Assembly: GCA_012295275.1 (NCBI GenBank) | Contig: CM022670.1 | Coordinates: 19,533,698 to 19,597,697, forward strand | Origin: Chrysomallon squamiferum | Taxonomy: Eukaryota > Mollusca > Gastropoda > Neomphalida > Peltospiridae | Direction of reading: 5' to 3' | Length of the DNA stretch: 64,000 nt | Part shown: positions 27,798 through 37,157 of the stretch, piece by piece | Position numbering within the stretch: position 1 is the first letter of the stretch | How the letters are laid out: every line of letters begins with the position of its first letter | Notes under the pieces: generated by a model | Databases searched by the model: none | Told to the model about the DNA's origin: nothing | What the model saw: the letters and a program-made list of their open reading frames with translations, nothing else | Program-made: the position numbers and the translations under genes

Positions 27798-29629
27798 TTT
27801 ATGTGAGTTTATCTGTTATAATTTTACATGTTATTAGAATAATAGCTGATGTAATTTAGTTATTTTCATTGAACATAATCTTCTTTTCTTTTTTTTCTTC
27901 TCTTTTTAAAATGTTTTCACATTAAACTTGATAGAAATTCTTAGAGAGCTTGTTTGATAAAATTATTTATTTAATGAAATAATGCTAATTATAAATTTAC
28001 ATGAAATGAAGACTGGGATGAAACTCTTTCCTAAAACAAGTCAGAACATAACATTTGGCAAAACCACAGTCACTGCTCTTCGACAGACATCAATCATCCA
28101 CGAAATAACAGAAACAACACTTCAAGTTGAAAATGAGGTAATGAAATAAATCTGTGTGTGTGATCTAATCATTAAATATCATTTTCATATGTTTATACTA
28201 TAAACATATATATATTTTTTTTTTTTCAGGTTCATCTATAGGCATTATTTATCATTATTAATTGATATCTGAATATTCATTATTTATATTTATAATGTTT
28301 AACTTAGATATATATAATATTTTCAGAATCATTTGTAAGCTTTACATATATTTATAAATGATAATATTCATGTACACATATGTGGGCATTATTTGTAATT
28401 ATAATTATTAATATAGAACTATACTAGCTTAGACAATTTAAACACTGTATTTGTATTAATAACAGGGTGATCCAATTAAGAGAGAAATACAACATTACAC
28501 TATTAGTGGATGGTCACCTACCACAGATTCTGCTACACTGATATCTTGTCTGTCAACAATAACAGAACAGATACACAAACAAGAGAGCAAACTGAGATCA
28601 CATCCTGTGACTATCACTTACAGGTATTCAGTCTCAATAACACAGTTCACATTTCAGTTAATAGTACTAACCTAGGCCTACTGAAGGTGTTTCTTTGGCT
28701 TTACATTTAAATTTATGAGATATGAATGAACAAGAAACAAAACTAAATTAATTGCATTAATGTATGGAGTAAAATTGTCACAAAGTCATCATTTGTGTAA
28801 ATGTGTGCAGATTTACTGTTATTTGATATGTCCATTTATTGTCTAATTCTGTAAAACCATTTTCTTGATTTCTGAGATAAATTTACAAAGAGAAAATAAA
28901 AATACTGAAACATAAAAGAAAGCTTAGTGTTAAGAAAACTAGATTCAGCCTCAACCTTTTATGTAAATAATCCCTTAAAAAAAGCCATGTGCATTTGATA
29001 TCTAACCTATTGTATCACACTTATAAAATCATTCATTAATTGTATCATGTTATGTCCAGTATAAAACAGTAACTGCTCATTTCATAATTTTTAATTAAAG
29101 AGATTCTGAAGCTAAAAATGCCATAATTCTGTGCATAGCAAATGAAATCATGACAGGAATAAAGGTGGACAAAGAAGTGGAAATATTCAACAACATCAGA
29201 AGATTTCAAGCTGTGCTGCCAAATATCCAGTTTACCAAAGTAATCCTGACACTCAGATATTTAACAAAAATGATTTTTGTCTCTGAATCTTTTTCAGTGT
29301 GCTGTACACCATATGAGATTTTCTTTTGTTATATAAGCATAATACACCATAACAATGTTGTGTTAATAAATTATATTTTGTACTAATAACATATTGCTGG
29401 TTCTAAATAGCACTATTTTGACATTTCATAATTATACTGATATTTGTGAAAACACTATTAAGTACTTTTGAAATAATTACTTGCGAAGACATAAGTATAA
29501 TTTTGTTTCAATATTTTATTCATAAATATAATATAGATTTTTCTTCATATATTTCAGGAGGACTTTACATTTTTCTGCAACATGGTTCTTTTCAACCTTG
29601 AATCATCTTCAGTGTATGCCAACTGTTGA
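10151..29629 (+). CDS. Receptor-type tyrosine phosphatase with fucolectin-like and EGF ectodomain (gene B, complete)
   Basis: Thirty coding exons: 10151-10226, 12656-12850, 14217-14462, 15126-15278, 15854-16006, 16785-16904, 17205-17354, 17634-17753, 18107-18226, 18608-18727, 19165-19311, 19450-19569, 20564-20672, 21337-21431, 22573-22856, 23408-23495, 24080-24156, 24294-24330, 24532-24629, 25049-25174, 25279-25424, 25711-25846, 26361-26507, 26693-26726, 27110-27174, 27503-27619, 28012-28137, 28466-28623, 29101-29239, 29558-29629. They sum to 3774 nt, 1257 residues plus stop, with every phase consistent. Predicted type I receptor: signal peptide 1-23, lectin-like about 26-172, nine EGF repeats about 172-573, membrane helix 585-609, D1 about 735-1010, D2 about 1012-1257. 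D1 has WPDHG (Asp895) and [10 protein letters not shown] (Cys926, Arg932); D2 has Tyr1187 in place of Cys. Domain order is of RPTP type, but this ectodomain is not that of any vertebrate RPTP. Ligand unknown. Confidence 0.93.
10227..12655 (+). other. First intron of gene B
   Basis: 2.4 kb with GTGAGT donor and TTTTTGCAG acceptor. Holds a CT tract (11887-11948), a CA tract (12166-12206) and a TTA/TTG tract (12472-12534). No further exon or element was recognised. Confidence 0.7.
12656..14462 (+). CDS. Gene B exons 2-3: fucolectin-like (F-type lectin related) domain
   Basis: Two exons (12656-12850, 14217-14462) encode about 147 residues with typical F-type lectin/F5-8 landmarks: [15 protein letters not shown], a strand [11 protein letters not shown], and CEIEVY at the end. 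The arginine pair of the F-type sugar motif R-x-D-x4-R is present across the exon junction (Arg88, Asp90, Arg95). The upstream His of the canonical H-x24-R-x-D-x4-R/K signature is not at the expected spacing, and the usual vicinal Cys pair is replaced by Trp-Lys. Sugar binding is therefore possible but unproven. Genes C and D have no visible equivalent. Confidence 0.82.
12995..13069. repeat. TAA microsatellite in a gene B intron
   Basis: More than 20 TAA units preceded by a GT/AT tract. Similar arrays lie at 14821-14870, 15288-15342, 43970-44056, 45600-45720 and 46206-46246. Confidence 0.9.
15126..19569 (+). CDS. Gene B exons 4-12: nine EGF repeats (4 laminin-type, 5 calcium-binding)
   Basis: Each repeat is one exon that starts and ends after the first base of a codon. 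Laminin-type 8-Cys repeats: 15126, 15854, 17205, 19165 (pattern YGxNC, RHC or RKC, GWxGxDC). Calcium-binding repeats: 16785, 17634, 18107, 18608, 19450, starting D(V/I)(D/N)EC. Each of the five has the Asn hydroxylation pattern C-x-N-x4-(Y/F)-x-C, for example [10 protein letters not shown]. Repeats 15126 and 15854 are almost identical (QPGW versus QAGW, ALTS versus AVTS), a recent duplication. The EGF stalk probably presents the lectin domain outside the cell. Confidence 0.92.
15400..15548 (+). pseudogene. Dead EGF exon inside a gene B intron
   Basis: Lies between two live EGF exons and after an intact TTATTAG acceptor. It opens CEVNVKY and KNRHCSV, then meets an in-frame TAA. The end ([12 protein letters not shown]) is readable only in another frame, and the GT donor after ACAACAG has decayed to TTAATA. 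Including it would truncate the receptor, so it must be skipped. Confidence 0.8.
19905..20036. repeat. AT/CA compound microsatellite in a gene B intron
   Basis: Long AT runs with embedded CACACA, able to form hairpins; just upstream of the 57-bp minisatellite. Confidence 0.85.
20169..20395. repeat. 57-bp minisatellite, four copies, in a gene B intron
   Basis: Units start at 20169, 20226, 20283 and 20340. Each opens GTAAGAGCTGTT and closes TTGTCATTACAG followed by TAT or TGT, with a CTCGGCCACTCTAGA core. The intron carrying it precedes the membrane-helix exon, and the array runs into a GT microsatellite at about 20396-20440. Open frames on both strands follow from the period being a multiple of three. 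Confidence 0.9.
20564..22856 (+). CDS. Gene B exons 13-15: membrane helix and tyrosine-bearing juxtamembrane region
   Basis: Exon 20564-20672 encodes a membrane helix of about residues 585-609 ([15 protein letters not shown], then a valine/isoleucine run) followed by basic RRRR. Exons 21337-21431 and 22573-22856 encode an acidic and Ser/Thr-rich linker with two Y-x-N motifs: Tyr647 (YENV) and Tyr699 (YCNV). Phospho-Y-x-N is the known binding preference of Grb2-type SH2 domains, so these tyrosines may recruit adaptors or serve as autosubstrates. The acceptor at 22573 was chosen because it keeps the frame. Confidence 0.85.
22200..22525. repeat. TACA-rich degenerate repeat before a gene B juxtamembrane exon
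   Basis: Imperfect ACATACAT units fill the end of the intron. Open frames on the minus strand are translations of this repeat. Confidence 0.8.
23408..26507 (+). CDS. Gene B exons 16-23: catalytic PTP domain D1
   Basis: Landmarks in order: KNRF (the phosphotyrosine loop, Phe where Tyr is usual), [39 protein letters not shown] (general acid Asp895), [10 protein letters not shown] (Cys926 nucleophile, Arg932) and the Q-loop QTKEQY. All residues needed for catalysis are present, so D1 should be an active phosphotyrosine phosphatase at the inner face of the membrane. The signature motif is split by the intron at 25425-25710, as in genes A and C. Confidence 0.92.
26693..29629 (+). CDS. Gene B exons 24-30: inactive PTP domain D2
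   Basis: Follows D1 with the usual RPTP spacing. Typical D2 blocks are recognisable ([46 protein letters not shown]), but the WPD loop is GWSPTT and the P-loop is [12 protein letters not shown]. The Cys position is Tyr1187 and the Arg is Lys. Loss of D2 activity is common in RPTPs; here both catalytic loops are gone, so a structural or docking role is likely. Ends SSSVYANC then TGA. Confidence 0.88.
27747..27796. repeat. GT microsatellite in a gene B intron
   Basis: About 24 GT units; the gene A equivalent (about 2400-2425) is much shorter and interrupted. Confidence 0.85.
28627..28972 (+). other. Extra ~345 bp in a gene B intron, absent from gene A
   Basis: The intron after exon 28466-28623 is 477 bp; its gene A counterpart (3251-3388) is 138 bp. 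The flanks match (GTATT at the donor; AAAAAAGCCATGTGC after the extra piece). No terminal repeats or coding sequence were recognised, so insertion in B and deletion in A remain equally possible. Confidence 0.7.
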
Positions 29630-29942
29630 TTGACTTTCACAACCATTCTGAAAACATTATATAAGTTGTTTGCATGAAACAATATTAAAAACAATGCATA
29701 TTAGTATCAAACTATTAACCAGTTTTGAATTTTTTTAGGTATATATAAATAGTTTTAGAACGTCTCATATTTTATATATATACTATTAGTATAATAAAAA
29801 TGTCTAGGGTATGGGTATATCTATTTTATTCTAGAAATGACTTAATGTGATAATACAACTAATGGAAATCCCTGTGACAAATGTGTTAAACCAGTGAATT
29901 AATCATTTATTCCATCAGGAAAGACATCTGTTGTGGACCTTC

Positions 29943-29948
29943 AATAAA
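29943..29948 (+). promoter_or_regulatory. Likely polyadenylation signal of gene B
   Basis: AATAAA about 315 nt after the stop, in the same conserved context (ACCTTCAATAAAATGTC) as in gene A. Confidence 0.6.
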
Positions 29949-29949
29949 A

Positions 29950-30477
29950 TGTCAAATTACTGAAATTTGAAATTTACTTTATGTTCTACTCAGAAGCTTT
30001 GATGATTTTTAAGAAATGAAATTAAGAACAAATACTTAGGAGTAGATCAGATCTTCAAATAACCATCTGTTGATTCTGAACTGTTGCCTCAGTCCATGCA
30101 ACTGTAACTGATACTCTAATAATGTTTTATTAAATTTTGTAATTGTTAGACTATGATACTTCCTCCTAGTCTGTTATGAGTAACACAGTCAACAAGACAC
30201 TGGTGTAGATTATATTTTGTAAATAACAGACCAGTTAGTTCCAAATAATAAAAAAATATTTAAAAACATTACTAATACAGTAATATATAAATATATTTGT
30301 TAGTCTATATTTTATATAATTAATTTCTTGTTACTAATTAAATAATATTATACAATTTTGTTGAGACTGTTTTCATTTTTAGATACATGTTCTAATGCAT
30401 TGGATACACTTAGCCATACCAGAGATAAATACATACTAATGCACTCATGCATATATGTACACATATATAACAGATAC

Positions 30478-30526
<49 letters not shown>

Positions 30527-31970
30527 TATGTGATATATCAGGTTGCTATTAGTATTACTACAAGGTGGGTACTAGTAATATTAAAGGTGGGAAATATCAC
30601 ATAGATATTAAAAATATATAAGGTAGTTATTAATGATTTCAAAGGCAGGCATTAGTGATATCTCAGGTTGATGTTATAGAAATTATGTCTAGGTATAGCT
30701 AGCTATACACCAGAAGCATGTAAGCGTAAATAAAGTAGTATTACGTTCAGGCATTAAATATTTGTAAATGAAAAAAAAATATCTTCAACAGCAAATTATA
30801 AAGGTATTAATAAATCACAATGGAACCAATAAAAAAAAAAAAAAAAATTAAAGTGAATAAACAAAACAGACCCCCCAAAAAGTTAAATTTAATGAATACA
30901 TTCTGCTAATTCATATTTATTTATTTATTAATATATTAATATATTTGTTGTTGCTGTTTTAAATATAATTATTTAAAGTTTGAAATATTCTACTGTATAT
31001 ATATATATATATATCAAAACATTAATGAAACTCAGTAATTTTCACTTTAAAAGATATAAATGTGAAGTATTTAATTAGTTAAAAAATATGGAATTGGAAA
31101 ACATTTGTGGAATATTATGTGTACTATAAAATTAATACTTTTAAACCAATGTTAACATCACTGGCAAATTACAATAAAATTATTACACACGATCAACAAA
31201 TTGTTCCAAATTTCGTTGATATATATATAAATATATATGCATATACATACAGATACATATAAATATACATATAGCTATACATATACATACATACATACAC
31301 ATACACACATACATATATATACACACACATACATACACACAAATACACACATATACACATACATAGTCACACACATACAGGTATGTTCAAAGGGAGATAG
31401 ATCTAATGATACTAGTTGAGAGTACATTCATACAGTTACAAATTCCTGAATTCCAGTGCTTTTTCATTTATATGAACAGTAAGATTGCTCTTTAGTCATT
31501 GTTGAAAATGCCCTACAGCTTCATGTGATTCTTGGTGATAGTCACTCAACATAACTTGTTTTGTGTTTGATAAACAACATTCTGTAAATGCTTCACTTTT
31601 CTCTTTACATTTTATAAAATTCATCACTGGTTATGTAACATAAAGGTTAGTAACGCTTTCTGTCTGATTTTTGTATATATGCACAGACTTACATGCATAC
31701 TGACATATATATACACATATGTACAACAGATATACATGCACACATAGGTACATATGTTAGTACATACACACACAGAAAACATACACACACACACACATAT
31801 ATAGATGCACAAACACACACATACATATACCCACATTTTAGACAAACTGTGCAATACAGTGTGATATTAAGAAAATCACACAAAACTTCCCAGTTGATAA
31901 GAAAACTACAATGAACTGGTATCTTTGTACATTGTAAAGTGTTTCTTTATTACTGTTTTTTTATAATCTG

Positions 31971-32007
<37 letters not shown>

Positions 32008-33000
32008 ATATATATGTATATAACAATAAAAATAAGGACAAAGAAAAATAAATCGAAGAAGAACACCCCATAAATATAATAAGTAACACAATATTTTGTT
32101 ACAATTTACACTGGGAGAAAGCAAGAGAGAGACATAAAGAGACAAAAAGAGAGTGTAAGTATATACCTTGGTTTATGTAAACATACAAAAAATGTCTTCT
32201 CACGCAAATAAAGAATTAAGGTAACCTTGCCCTTTCTTTACTTTCTGGCTGGAGAAACTCTTTGCTGGAGGCATTGAGTCTTACATGGTAGAGTTATATG
32301 AATAATCTACAAACTATTAGATACAGATATTTCATATGAATTACATGTAATGACACTGTTGTAGATATAAATAATTATAAAATAAATGGATATTCATCAG
32401 TTAGTTACTGATATGCTTGTGCATAGTTTGTATTTTTCTATTATGTATCATTAATCTGACATAGTAAAAATATATTTTCTGGCTGAGTCAAAAGAAATAA
32501 GACTGTGTGTGAATAAACACATTTTATTTTATAAAAAACAGTCAATATGTACATATTGCTGTGTCTATATTGGGTTTTGAGCTGAAATATATATATTCTT
32601 ATATCTTCAGTTGCATTTTGTCAAACATATATATTGACTCTTAATTGTGATGAGTATTAGTTTATTCATTATTTCTGTACTTCCTTGAAATGACCTCTTA
32701 CTGAGTTGATTATACAAGCATGCTATTTAGGATAATACCGCTATAAAACATTTATTAAGAATTAGTATTTGTCATGGTAAATACAAATTTAGAAAATATA
32801 TCCCTGAACACATAATTTTTAATTCAAGAAAATAAAACTGCAATAAAATTATTTTCTCATTGATAATTTTTAGAATAAAGTACAATGATTAATTTGCAGA
32901 AATAATTAATAAATAAAAAGCAATACTAATAATAATTAAATAATTCAACTGTCATGCTATGCATGTTTTTGTCATAAAGATTACAGACTGTATCAACAGA
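29950..33000. other. Intergenic flank of gene B, no gene seen
   Basis: Second copy of the 4470-7290 flank. It contains a CA tract (30479-30522), TACA tracts (31210-31380), a further CA tract (about 31974-32000) and otherwise AT-rich DNA. Open frames are microsatellite translations. Confidence 0.75.
30479..30522. repeat. CA microsatellite downstream of gene B
   Basis: About 22 CA units; the gene A flank has only six at about 4991-5004. Confidence 0.85.
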
Positions 33001-33009
33001 AGTTTAAAA

Positions 33010-34525
33010 ATGAAAGATAGAAAATGTGGCTTTGGAGAAATCTACATATCAGAGTGGAGAGAAAGCTGTAGACTCAGTCTTTGTGGTATATTTGTGTACA
33101 TACTACACCTAATAAAGACACTAGCTAGTGGGAAGCAGATTTGGGTACAGACTGTTTTATTCATCAAGTTGACATCTATTTCAGAACTGATTGTAGGTAT
33201 AGAGTAATATGTTTGTTAATGTAATTACAATTATAAACTGAAAAATGTATATGGTCTTTGAAATACAGTGCATTTTAATAGAGCAAAAATTGTTCAGCTT
33301 TATTATTATAAAATCACATTTGATTACTATTATTCATTAAATAAAAGTGGTTATGGTGTTGATGATGATAACATTCATGTTGATGCTGCTGATGATGATA
33401 ATGATAGTGACAACAACAACAACAACAACAACAATAATAATAATAGTTAATAATAATAATAATAATAATAAAATGTATAACAATGTAAATGGAAGATATT
33501 TCATATCAGTATGAATGACCTTTTACAAAAATATAACAAATCTAGGTATTGCTTACTTATTCTTTGTAAAACATCCATATATTATTAGGAAGATGAATTA
33601 CTTTATTACTGCATTTAAAAATATATACTTTATACACACACACATATATCATATCTACTTATGTATAATTCCAATACATTAAAACAACAATTCAGAATGC
33701 ACTGCTTGTCATTTGTATGTGGTTCTTAGAAATATTTTGATTTGTAACATAATTTACATAGCTGTGGTGTAATGGGGTGACAGGAAAGAACATGACTACA
33801 GCCTAATTGTATAAGCTGAAATATTGTTATAGTACACACTATTTCACTGATCTGTAGCAGCAGAAGGTTAATTCAGCTTGAATTTAACATTTTCACACAG
33901 CTTGTCTAAAGAATATCACTTATAGCTGTAACTGTGACAAGATGTATAATGCCAGACATTGTGCTGTTACTTCATCATGTAACAGGTGACTATCAGTCTG
34001 GATGGATAGAAAATGACTGTATTAAAGGTAATGGTGCTCTAAGTTTTCAGTAGATGAGTTAGATAAATTTAACATTTGAAATAAAAGTTTGGCAACTTTC
34101 CAATCTGAAATGTAATTATTAACTATTCAAAACAAAATAATGTGCTTTTGTCAGCTGAAAAAAGGTATCTCCATGTGCACTTATTATTTATTTACATTTG
34201 TTCCCATGTAAATGAGTAATATATAAACCTAATTCACTGATTATACCATGTAGGTTAGTGTAAAAAAATAGTTAATATTAAATAAAGGTTACTCATAAAT
34301 AAAATATTTGCTAACTATAATGATTTATAGTAAAATATTTAATTAAAATTGGACATGTCTTATTTAATCAGGTTGTGAGCTTAATGTCAAATATGATTCA
34401 AACTGTTAGAAGATGTGTAACATACAGACATTGTGCTGTTAGTTCATCATCATGTAACATACAGACAGGAGACTTTGATTCTCATGGATGTAAACCTGGA
34501 TGGATGGGAAATGGTTGTACTGAAG
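33010..34525 (+). pseudogene. Fossil 5' half of a lectin-EGF receptor gene
   Basis: Three decayed exons in the same order and strand as gene B. 33010-33200 matches the lectin exon 12656-12850 through GTGGGAAGCAGATTTGGG and TATTTCAGAACTGATTGTAGG, but with stops. 33901-34027 matches a laminin-type EGF exon; an internal deletion removes the middle and brings in TGA. 34372-34525 matches another EGF exon with TAG at the NC|MKK position and TTT replacing a Cys codon. Acceptors and donors are still visible at the EGF copies. Confidence 0.8.
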
Positions 34526-34891
34526 GTAAAAATTATAATAAAAAATAGTTTTAACATTAGTGAAATAGTAACATGTTACATTTCATTAAGATAATACTTT
34601 TTCAATTGTACAATATAATATAAAAGATGTAAATGACAATTAAATTATATGGAATTTAACACTTTTTTCTAAGCTTTTCCTCATATTTGGAAGCATTAAA
34701 TGTGATAGGGATATAGCTGTCTGAATGTGTTAATGTGAAAAAATATATTTTCTACAATTTTGAAATTTTTTCTTATTCATTTTTAATAAATAAATTAATC
34801 TCTTACTCTGGTTCTAATTTAAGATTTAACAATTATAATTTATCTCCATCAGAAAATAAGGACTTCCTGTGTTGATTTAAAATATAATATA

Positions 34892-34986
<95 letters not shown>
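34892..34986. repeat. CT microsatellite
   Basis: Long CT run with a single GT interruption, in the convergent intergenic region. Confidence 0.9.
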
Positions 34987-36719
34987 ACTGAAATTATTAT
35001 ACTTAAACAGGACATGTGCTCTGATCATAAGTATTGCTTCATTTTTTTTTTTTTTTTTTGTCTCTGCTTTCTGTTTTACAATTATTATATTTCCTTCATC
35101 TTTCTTTTGAGTTTATTGTCATTAACTATTAGATACATTATATGACTACAAAAGAAGATACAATGTTTTTCCACATTGCATCCGACATTGCTGACAGAAC
35201 TTTCATTATTTTTATTAGAGAATATAACATTGATAGACCTTTCTGAAATAGGCACCATTGATGGGACTTTTACCGCCAAAATTGTTGTGATATAGTGGTT
35301 GTAATTGTTACATTGCTGCTGATGAGGTAGATAAATTTAGATATTACTTAAAGAAATAAGACACAGGACAAACATACACACATATATTGCTTGGATGTTG
35401 ACAAAACAGCTGAAGGTGACAAGCTTTTTGTGCTGCAAGTTGTATACTTTTGTACTACTAAGAACAATGTTCTATTTTAAACAAATCCTTTAACTTCAGC
35501 AGCACATCTGTTCCTCACATACTTTAGAGTTTAGTTCAGATACTGGCTTCTGTGCTTCAAGTGATATGTAAGTGTGTACTTACATGTAAGTGAGACTTCA
35601 TCTCCTTGTTTAACAGATATAGACCTATAATGGTGTCATAGGCTATATTTATTTATAGAGATGTACTGAGAAACACACTTACATATACATAAATTTTAAC
35701 TGACATTTTCACATTCAAAAATTGATTAGGAAAATGTTTATTGCAAAGTGTTATTTTAAAATCATACTTTAATAAAATTATTACACTGTATATATCATAA
35801 TGTTCAGTTATTATAATGCTGTTGATACTGCTGTTATTATTAGCTTAAGAAACTAGTAGTAGTAATAAAATTTAAGTTTTTATTATCATTATGACACTAC
35901 TATAATTGCTACAGCTATTTCTTTGCAGCTACTGCCACTACTGTTGTGTTATTATAGAGTATTGTTTAGTATACAAGAAAGTCTTTACTACTGCTACCAT
36001 TGTGATTACCACCATTACTACCACTGTAACTACTGCTGCTCCTTTTGTAAACACTAATATTATGGCTATGACTTTTGTTACTTCTTAGACATATAATACT
36101 ATATATAAATCAGATTATATATCTGTTTTGGAAATCAGTACTATAATATCTGAGTTTATATTATATTATTACACAATATTTAAACAACAAAATTACAGTA
36201 ACATTTGTCCTTTAGTTCTTGTCAGTATCTGTTTTAAATCTGAAATATATATACAGTCAACAGCAGGTGGATTATATATTTTTATTGCAAAAGCATTTTT
36301 AAAAAAGCTGATACAGTTTACAAAGTCAAATAAAATAAAAGTAAATATTTAAATTAGGTGATAGTAAAAATGTAAAATATAATATTCAAAGCAATATAAG
36401 TAATAAAAATAGGTTGGTATAAACTAAGAACTGCTTTAGGAATATATAATTAATTAAAAATATAGTTGTTTTTATACCTACATCTTTGCTTCTTTGCTTG
36501 TTTATTATATTTTTATTATATATTTATTATCATTATTATTTTACTGTTTTGTCATCCACTTGCCACTGTAACAGATGTATTGCTGTGAATATTATTTGTA
36601 TGTGAATATGTTTGTGTGTGTGCACTCACACTCCTTTGTAAATGTTCCTGTATGTATTTTAATAAAATTAATGGTTATGTCTAATTTAGAATGGATTCCC
36701 ACATATTGTTTCATAATAA

Positions 36720-36725
36720 TTTATT
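36720..36725 (-). promoter_or_regulatory. Possible polyadenylation signal of gene C
   Basis: TTTATT on the plus strand (AATAAA on the minus strand) about 435 nt beyond the gene C stop. Weak evidence in such AT-rich sequence. Confidence 0.3.
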
Positions 36726-37157
36726 TTTTTAAACTGCTATTCTTTGGACATTTCCTTTTTTTTGGGGGGGGATTCAGCAAAGAAGTTATATTTTCATATT
36801 ATATATATATATCATATGGAAAATAGTTTGCTTATTTAACTTATAGAGTAGAATAACAAGGTCATAACTCTGTACTTAAATAAATCATAATCCATATAGG
36901 TGTAATTGTTTTTTTAGTGTTTTTTAAACATGTGTCATGTCTTTAAAGAAACACATTTTCTAGTCTAGTTAAAACTAGAAATATTATTTTGAAAGACATG
37001 GAATTTCCACTGCTAAGAAAACAGATCAGTTAGTGAGATATAGTTGCATTAGTAAAAGCCTCTTTATATTTAAATCAATATCGTGATAAAATAAATGTCT
37101 TGTAAATGCACAAAGTCATCTGTAAACATCAAACAGGAGCCAAGTCCTGTGTCCCAC

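Larger units (their letters stand above)
25375..33110 (+). repeat. Large direct duplicate of window positions 1 to about 7650
   Basis: Position 1 matches 25375 exactly. Exons, introns, 3' UTR, downstream flank and microsatellite positions then align in order through about 7290 versus 32990 and on into the fossil lectin exon. Exons are nearly identical; introns differ by small indels and microsatellite length. The offset drifts because of the intron insertion, the UTR duplication and CA-tract expansion. Confidence 0.9.
34530..37157. other. Convergent intergenic region between gene B relics and gene C
   Basis: Contains a long CT tract (34892-34986), a poly-T run near 35042 and AT-rich DNA; the 3' UTR of gene C probably occupies its right end. 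No conserved exon was recognised on either strand. Confidence 0.6.

Noticed and set aside
31183-31914. Open frames downstream of gene B
   Set aside because: Microsatellite translations matching those downstream of gene A; not conserved as protein.
34833-35015. Arg-Glu repeat peptide
   Set aside because: Minus-strand reading of the CT microsatellite.
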